From contig NC_057383.1 in the NCBI RefSeq assembly GCF_016906535.1, positions 372,001 to 436,000 on the forward strand: a stretch of DNA of 64,000 nt. The letters are read 5' to 3'. The notes beneath the pieces were generated by a model that saw only the letters and a list, made by a program, of their open reading frames with translations, had not been told where the DNA came from and searched no databases. Both the position numbers and the translations under genes were made by a program. Shown one piece after another: positions 57,641 through 64,000 of this stretch. Position 1 is the first letter of the stretch. The number at the start of each line of letters is the position of its first letter. This DNA is from Rhizoctonia solani (taxonomy: Eukaryota > Basidiomycota > Agaricomycetes > Cantharellales > Ceratobasidiaceae).

Positions 57641-60088
57641 ATGGCCAACTCGTCCCTTATTCCTCTCGACACTCTGACCGAATACGCTACATTCAAGAAC
57701 CTTCTATATATCTCTGGGGGAATTATTCTGTTCAAGATTGCGGAGGGTGCTTACTATCCTATTCGCAAACTCTTTTCCCCTCTACGTGAACTACCTGGCC
57801 CATCCAACGAGAGCGTTATTTTTGGTAACCTCAAACGAGTATTTGCGGCCCCAAATTCGGTTATACATGAAGGATGGCTTAAGGAATATGGGTCAACCCT
57901 AGCATATCGAGGCTTCTTGTCTGTAAGTGAATCTTCTGTGCTTGAATTATAAGCATTCACATAGTGCAATTAGTCCTATAGATTATTCACAGTGGATCCC
58001 CGTGCTCTTTCATAGTGAGCCGAACGTCTATACCTGTGACTTAGGGCGCTCAACTCTTGTAGCATTATGTCGCAACCAGGTTCCTTCCCGAAGCCCGAGA
58101 ATGTTAGGCGCAGCCTTGCCGACGTACTAGGTGAAGGTGAATATTTGCCATTAGAGGACCACGGACTACGCTTACTTGGCCGGTAGGTCTACTCTTTGCT
58201 GAAGGAGAGACACATAAACGCCAGGTGAGTGACGCCCCCCAATTCCTAGCCATCGGTTCTAACACTCATTTAGCGCCGCATAATGGTCAGTTCTAACGTA
58301 AGGTTTATTTCTCTCATTGATGCCAATTCTTATAGAATCCATCTTTCGGCCCTGTCCAAGTTCGTGAACTAGTGCCAATTTTCTGGCAAAAATCCAACAA
58401 GGTAGAGTAAGAAAACTTCTTCTCGTAAAGGTTAATTAACCTTTCACTTGACCAGCTAAGGGATGCATGGGTAAACCTAATCAAATCCGGCCCCGAGGAG
58501 CACACCATAATAGACGTGCTATCTTGGCTCAGTCGCGCCACGTTGGACATCATTGGTGTCGCTGGTCAGATATATTTCATAATCTGCACTGAACACAGTT
58601 TACGAAGTATGGTTTTTTTTATCCAGGTTTTGACTATGAATTCGGTGCCTTGGATGGTAATGACGAAGATGAACTTTCCAAAGCGTTCAATAAAGCATTC
58701 GAGTCTGGACAACATTTCAATACACTTGCTATTCTACGAGCATTTGTCCCGATATTCCGTTTTATTGTGAGTCCACGTTATATTGGTTTGATGTGATATC
58801 CAACCTCGCTGCCTTTGTAGCCAGATGAACTCAGCCGGGGGCGTGCTGCCAGTATGGAAACGTAAGCGGACCTATTAATTAAAAATACCGCCCTTCTAAT
58901 TTAAGTCCAGAATGCGCCGGATTGGGATGAGGTTGATCTCCGAGAAGAAAGATGCCCTTGAGCACGACTTGAAAACCGGTTCAACCTCACATGGTCGGGA
59001 CTTACTCACACTTCTGATCAAGTCTAATATGGCCCATGAGAACGTGTCGTATAGGATGTCAGACGATGAGGTTTTAGGCCGTGAGTTCAAGCCTATTCCC
59101 TTACCACAAGCCGAAAATTCTGACGATCGAAACCAGAAATATCAACATTTATTACTGCTGGCCACGAGACCACCAGTACATCAACAACATGGGCCTTGTA
59201 TGTACTAACAAAGCATCCCGAGGTGCAGCGCAAATTGCGCCAAGAACTGCTTGAATCCCGCCTCGGAGAAGAGCCAAGTATGAATGAATTAGACAAGCTA
59301 CCGTACCTCGACAACTTCGTAAGGGAGTGTCTACGCGTGCATCCTGCGGTCCCTTCAACTGTCCGTGAAGCGGCCCATGAGGTGAATATACCGCTTTCCA
59401 AGAGCTTCAAGGACCGTAATGGTGTGGAGCGGACCTATATAACGTATGTGCTCGCGCAGTCTCTACCGTGATGCCACGCTCGATTTTCTAAATTCATATC
59501 GCAGCATGCAAAAGGGTGATGCTGTTTTTATCCCGATTTTGGCTATGAACCGCCTGAAGGAAATTTGGGGAGACGATTCTCATGAGTTCAAGCACGTATA
59601 TGCCATGATGATATTGATAGTCTATTAACCAGAACCCTTGCTTCAGGCCTGAAAGATGGGATAATTTGCCCGAAAATGCAAAATTGATGCCCGGTGTGTG
59701 GGGACATCTCATGACGTGAGCGAACCATCAACTTGGATTTTTCTCCTTTCCCTGACAAATGTTATACAGATTTATACACGGAAACCGCTCTTGCATTGGG
59801 TATAGGTTTGCCGTAATCGAGTAAGTTAGTGTGGCCTTTACATGGCAACAGCTTACCTAGTGTAATCAGGATGAAAGCCCTTCTTTACTCACTAGTCCGA
59901 GCTGTTGAGTTTAATATTGATCCCAATATCGAAATAGAAGCCAAGTCATCGTATGTAAACGTTCACCCTACGAGGGCAAAAATTTGGCTTATATGTTTAA
60001 TAGGATCGTTACCCGTCCAAGGGTTGTATCCCAGCCCGAGAAAGGAAACCAACTCCCCCTCATTTGCAAGGTCGTAGCCACCATCTAA
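57641..60088 (+). CDS. Cytochrome P450 monooxygenase (550 aa, 16 exons)
   Basis: Exons: 57641-57922, 57974-58014, 58063-58136, 58187-58224, 58274-58285, 58336-58401, 58456-58564, 58627-58766, 58821-58861, 58911-59080, 59137-59443, 59505-59591, 59647-59715, 59770-59820, 59870-59950, 60004-60088. All phases agree. The N-terminal membrane anchor ([14 protein letters not shown]) precedes the Pro-rich hinge ELPGP. The I-helix oxygen-binding motif is AGHETT. The K-helix ExxR is ECLR, with the PERW motif after it. The heme loop is [10 protein letters not shown], with the Cys ligand near residue 461. Length is normal for a microsomal fungal P450. Substrate unknown: secondary metabolism, fatty-acid oxidation or xenobiotic detoxification are all possible. 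One intron (59592-59646) is GC-AG. It is convergent with the reductase gene, 146 bp away. Confidence 0.9.
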
Positions 60089-60234
60089 ACTAGCAATCCC
60101 AGCCTTCCTGTGATTGAATTGAAAGGTTTCATTCAGCAAGTTACCAGAGCTAACCATAATCTTGTGCCCTTTGAATCTAATTTCGGAATAAAACATGGAT
60201 TTACTATTAGTTTCGAGTCCCGCTTTACTACATG

Positions 60235-61678
60235 TTATATGTATGTGCCTTTTAGCAACCCTACTTGAACTACTTGAAGGAGCGTGTATATCGTTTCGAG
60301 GGTCTTATTTCATTAGCAGATTGTTTAAGTGAATATAAATACCTACGAAACCGCCCATTCAACTCACCCGTACGTCCACGTTGCGTTCTTTCCCAACCCG
60401 GACAACTTCACCGATGATTGCTTCTATCTCCAACGGACGACGTGTCTCCATATCAACGAGCATACTGGGTTTGTGTGTGCTCGTCTCCCCTGGGCGGTGC
60501 AAAGCGGCTGTATCCTCGATCGTGCCTTCTATCAATGAAGACGGAACCGCCTTTTCTGAATATCCGAGGGCTCGGGCGACCGATACGGCCTCTGCACAAC
60601 CAAAACTATTTCGGCCCTGGCCTACCATAATAACGTTTCACTTACCTGTTAATATTTTTATTAAGGTTGGGCGTATCTTTTCTGCAGTCTCTTCCCAGAA
60701 AAAAGCAGGACAAGGCTGCCTTATTAATGTGGCGAATGCTGCAAAGGACAAATTCCTGGAGATTCGGTTAGCACAACGGAGAATGATTGACTGTTATGTT
60801 TACCATAGGTTCTTGGCAAATTTTTTGCGTTGTATGTCTGGCACTATTTCGATCTCTCCATTTCCAGCCCTGATAAGTTGGGCGAATGCCTCCAATTTTT
60901 CGACTTCTTCAGGCGTATTCTTCGGGTCATCGTCCACCAGTGATCCCGGCCGGTATACCCCGCATACAAGCTTATCCTATAAGCAACCAATTATCATCTG
61001 TGTCCCGGCCGAGATATACTTTCAGTTGTACTCACAAACGGACCCTGTTCGACTATGTCCCGGCCTCCAATCAGGTTCGCCTGAATATAAACTGCGGCGC
61101 TGAGCACCTGTGGCTTGACTTTCCAAGAGGACTCTACCACAACATACAACTCCTTTTCTACCCCCAATCCATTCTGCAGTATTACAAAGGTCGGAGAAGG
61201 GTATTTTTGATAATATTCTTCAGTTAAGAGTGGAGCCAGAATCCGAGGAGTAGGGTTAACGTCCGGGAGTGCTTTGGTAGCAATCAAAACATATTTGTAC
61301 GCTCTGTCCGCGGCCTCGGCCACACTGCTAACGACTGTCTGCTAGTAAGTGCCAGAATGCTGTACACCACGTTATTTACTACCTCGATCGGGCTTCCACC
61401 CTAGAATATTACCGTGCTTTTTACTTTTGATATCAATTCCCTTTGCTTAATAGTACATGGTAAGTCTAAGTTCAATATACCTCCCGAAGTTAACCTTGAC
61501 TTACTGGATACCTTGTCGAAATTTCCTCGGGCAATAGCCGTTACCCGTACGTTTGGTGTCTTGCTAAGTATTAATGCATCTGGATGGGGGTTGGCCTCAA
61601 TGAGATAAAAGAAATTGAACTCTTACATATGACCCCTACAGCACCGAATCCAACGAGCAGGATGTCATCACGATCCAT
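60235..61678 (-). CDS. Ketopantoate reductase family protein (348 aa, 8 exons)
   Basis: Minus-strand exons: 61678-61627, 61579-61512, 61440-61383, 61334-61036, 60970-60804, 60755-60646, 60591-60368, 60303-60235. Phases agree throughout. The N-terminal Rossmann fold opens with ILLVGFGAVGVIY (GxGxxG, NADPH binding). The mid region has YVLIATKALPD and TFVILQNGLGVEKEL. The catalytic-type lysine lies in IQRKKFAKNLWN. The C-terminal domain has VPSSLIEGTIED, KPSMLVDMETRRPLEIEAI and GEVVRVGKERNVDV. The family reduces 2-dehydropantoate to pantoate in vitamin B5 synthesis. In fungi it is expanded, and many members have other or unknown substrates. I therefore name only the family. A start upstream is not needed: ATG 61678 gives the expected Rossmann start. 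Confidence 0.88.
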
Positions 61679-62321
61679 CGCAGCGGCAGTGAATTCGAGA
61701 TTCTAGGATAACTAACATTCTGACTCGACTTTTCATTGGGTTTGTCAGCCGGGCCGCCGGGCCGTCAGACAAGGTTTGTAGACCGCTGTTTGTCTTGTCT
61801 GATGTCTGTGGCTCGGCAACGTTCCTGTTCTCGCAGCCACATCCTACTTTATAATACTAAAATAACGAAAGATTAATACAATCAACATGAATTATAGATA
61901 TGACACGTTTAATACTCACCTCAAGAACAAAGGCTACAGCATAAACCATAGCAGCAGTCCTACCCTGGCGTATTTTCTTTCTCTCTGATGAATTCGCTTT
62001 ACATCCGGCCCATAAATTTGTGCATCTCATACCCACATTTCATTAACATATCTAATCGAGTAGTAACTCGCAACCCGGATGAGATGTGCCTCCGATATCG
62101 ATAAGATGTATACTGCATCTTTGAGCACCATATACAGAGACTGTGCATCAGTATATAAAAACTAAACTGCCAAATGCTTCATTGGATACCATCACCGGTG
62201 GCAACCGCTATACCACTGTTCTAATTATACAATAATGGACCCGAACTGGTTGATTCGACTACCAAAGTAAACCCGTCAAATAAGAAAATACTACCGGTTA
62301 TAATGTTACACACCGACAATG
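61679..62321. other. Interg spacer, no feature recognised
   Basis: AT-rich upstream region of the reductase gene, lying behind the 3' end of the F-box pseudogene. No coding frame was found. Confidence 0.5.
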
Positions 62322-63756
62322 TCAACTCCAACCTGGAACTGGCCTGGGATCAGAATTATCCATAGTCTTGACTACGGAACAAGCCTCAGCCAGTCCATCG
62401 TAGGGGCCATGAGTCCTGAGATCCAAATTCGAGCTCGAGGTAATTGGTGCATAGCGCCAACATATGAGTTTTCTGTAGAGTGTCTTTAACCAGAAATCTA
62501 TTAACCAAGCGCCCGGATCCCGCAATACGCGTATATCCATATGATCCCAATTTGTGGATTCAATAGCCAATTCGAAAACCCTGGGTGCGAACTTGAGCAA
62601 ATCCGAAACTTGATCACACCCCTCAAATCCTGTTACGGATAACGTTCCCACATTAGAGGGCCCGAAGAAGGCCTTTAGCTCGCTAATCGTGTAAGGCTTT
62701 AGGCTACCTGCGCGTGCATCATCGAGCCAAGTCATCAACATATTAAGTGGTTTTGGGCCCGGTGCAATCCAACGAAGGAATTTTCCTATCATTGCTTCGT
62801 CGTGCATTCCAACCGCAAAGGTTTCAAGCTCGTGCAGAGCAACAGGGTGAACTGGGGCGGATTTGGAAAAGGGGGCGCTTGGCCAAAGGTCATACTCCAG
62901 GATACGCAGCTGAGGACTGGCCTTCAGAATGGCGACGAATTCAGATTCAAGAATCGAGTTATCCCGGTGGTCTTGTTTCCAAATTAGGCGAAACTCGGTC
63001 AGCCTATGGTAGGCTCTGCTTGCCCAAGGAAAACAAAAAACTCCATCGAGACTTAACGTATCGCAGCGGGATAGAACGTCCTCGGGCACTTCTCGGGCAA
63101 TTCCAGGTCCAAATGCAGTGTCTTGGTGTGTGCTGCAGATGACATAATAAATTCGAGGGTATGAGATATCGGCTCGCTTATTGACCCAAGCTGAGAATCG
63201 GAGACGCACTTGAGTATCGGATCCACTGGGTGCTAGATGTGAACGAAGAGGGGTAACTCATCGGAGCTTTCCGCGTAAGATTTGGCGCGAAGAACCATCT
63301 GCCGGTTGAGGAAGGCATTGGGAGATATGTCGATATGAGTCTAAAGGTTGCGTGAGCTAATCGCAATCTGGTGCCAAAGAGAGCAGACGTGTGATGGCCG
63401 TTCGGGATATTTAGAAAATTCAATAACTCCATTGTCATGCTCCTTGAGCATTCGTCGTCAGCAAGAATCAAATGGGTAACATTCAGGAGTATTGCCGGGT
63501 GTAAGAGGCAGATGCGAGTGCAGCAGCGTTCCTAGCCTGGACAATTACAGATTTTGCTTTGTGAAACTCCGACTTGTAATTGGGTAGTACCTGCACTTCG
63601 TCTGATTCTTCCTGAAAGCCCTTGAGAAATATAGCATTTCGAGAGGTTTTCGCCGTGTGATTCTTGAATAGTAGCACAAACTCGAACATATCGATCCAAA
63701 GCGTCCTGAAGAAGACTGCTGGCGGCGTCAAGCTCCTCGATTGTATACAAGATCAT
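62322..63756 (-). pseudogene. Second F-box-like protein gene, degenerate
   Basis: On the minus strand, ATG 63756 opens MILYTIEELDAASSLLQDALDRY, the helical start typical of Rhizoctonia F-box proteins. Reading then shifts to DEVQVLPNYKSEFHKAK and QARNAAALASAS, then LADDECSRSMTMELLNFL, then CSLWHQIAISSRNL followed by TAG where a Trp would be expected. The C-terminal 295-codon frame (63209-62322) is long and intact (VPEDVLSRCDTLSLDG..., ELKAFFGPSNVGTLSVTGFEGC). At least three frameshifts and one stop remain after considering introns. One frameshift coincides with a short tandem duplication TGCCCGAG-AAG-TGCCCGAG (about 63080-63100). Confidence 0.65.
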
Positions 63757-64000
63757 AAACAAGTCGCTTAGGCGAAGAGGACGAATGATACGGTAGTAAA
63801 ATAGGTAATCTCATGGGGTCTTCCAGTTGGGTGTATAATGTTGTTTTTATGACTCAGCAGATACGGGCGCCACTGAATGGAGGGCGTTGGTGATACTTGA
63901 TCGAGAATTTGCAAATTTATGGAGCGCCGCGCTCCCGACGTGCTGTCGGCGCTAGTCCCAAATCCCTAAGAAAACATGTTTGCTCTATCTTTTGAGTCCT
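63757..64000. other. Window end, no feature recognised
   Basis: About 240 bp with no open frame or repeat that I recognise. Confidence 0.4.

Noticed and set aside
57974..58140. Apparent frameshift and stop early in the P450 gene
   Set aside because: Acceptor TTAG at 57973 and a 48-nt intron at 58015-58062 give a continuous frame ([21 protein letters not shown]), so the gene is intact.
61383..61678. Apparent frame breaks at the start of the reductase gene
   Set aside because: Acceptors at 61579 (CCATCCAG) and 61334 (GACAG) restore frame and give GVIYALILSKT and PDRVVSSVAEAAD.

Overview
The window reads as nuclear DNA of an agaricomycete fungus, most likely Rhizoctonia solani or a close Ceratobasidiaceae relative. 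The evidence is dense spliceosomal introns of about 45-70 nt, Ty3/gypsy chromoviruses, TPR-CHAT proteins built from near-identical repeats, Rhizoctonia-style F-box remnants and a very large GHKL-ATPase (sacsin-like) gene. No gene was matched to a database. Assignments come from motifs, intron phase and comparison of copies inside the window.

Positions 1-24965 are a transposon graveyard that can be dissected layer by layer. A 6.4 kb plus-strand chromovirus (element 3, 10975-17398, TSD TTAGC) sits inside the gag gene of a minus-strand Ty3/gypsy element (element 2, 6972-20152, TSD AACCC). Element 2 sits inside the pol gene of an older plus-strand relative of element 3 (element 1, 4054-23660, TSD ACTGG). 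Element 1 in turn sits in a minus-strand solo LTR, which lies in an even older LTR. Solo LTRs of a third family (TSDs AATTA and GGCAG) lie at 174-3676. Both coding families carry a primer-binding site complementary to the predicted 5' end of their own transcript, as in self-priming Tf1/sushi-type elements. The element 1/3 family also has a GGGAAAA heptamer in -1 frameshift register at the gag-pol junction. All copies are damaged, mainly by CpG transitions.

Positions 26394-40925 hold a tandem duplication of about 7 kb. Each copy carries a four-exon TPR-CHAT gene: 1545 aa with 19 TPR units, and 1005 aa with 7 units. The 540-aa difference is exactly 12 units of 45 aa. Both keep the caspase-like His/Cys pair. 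A serine-rich gene follows the first copy, and a truncated remnant of it follows the second.

Positions 42400-64000 hold dispersed single genes. They are a broken class 3 lipase, a small unknown gene, an F-box pseudogene, a DUF7330-like beta-repeat gene, a 25-exon sacsin-like ATPase gene with one apparent 1-nt deletion, an intact 16-exon cytochrome P450, a convergent intact ketopantoate-reductase-family gene, and a second F-box pseudogene. The intergenic gaps show no convincing RNA gene, CRISPR array or origin.
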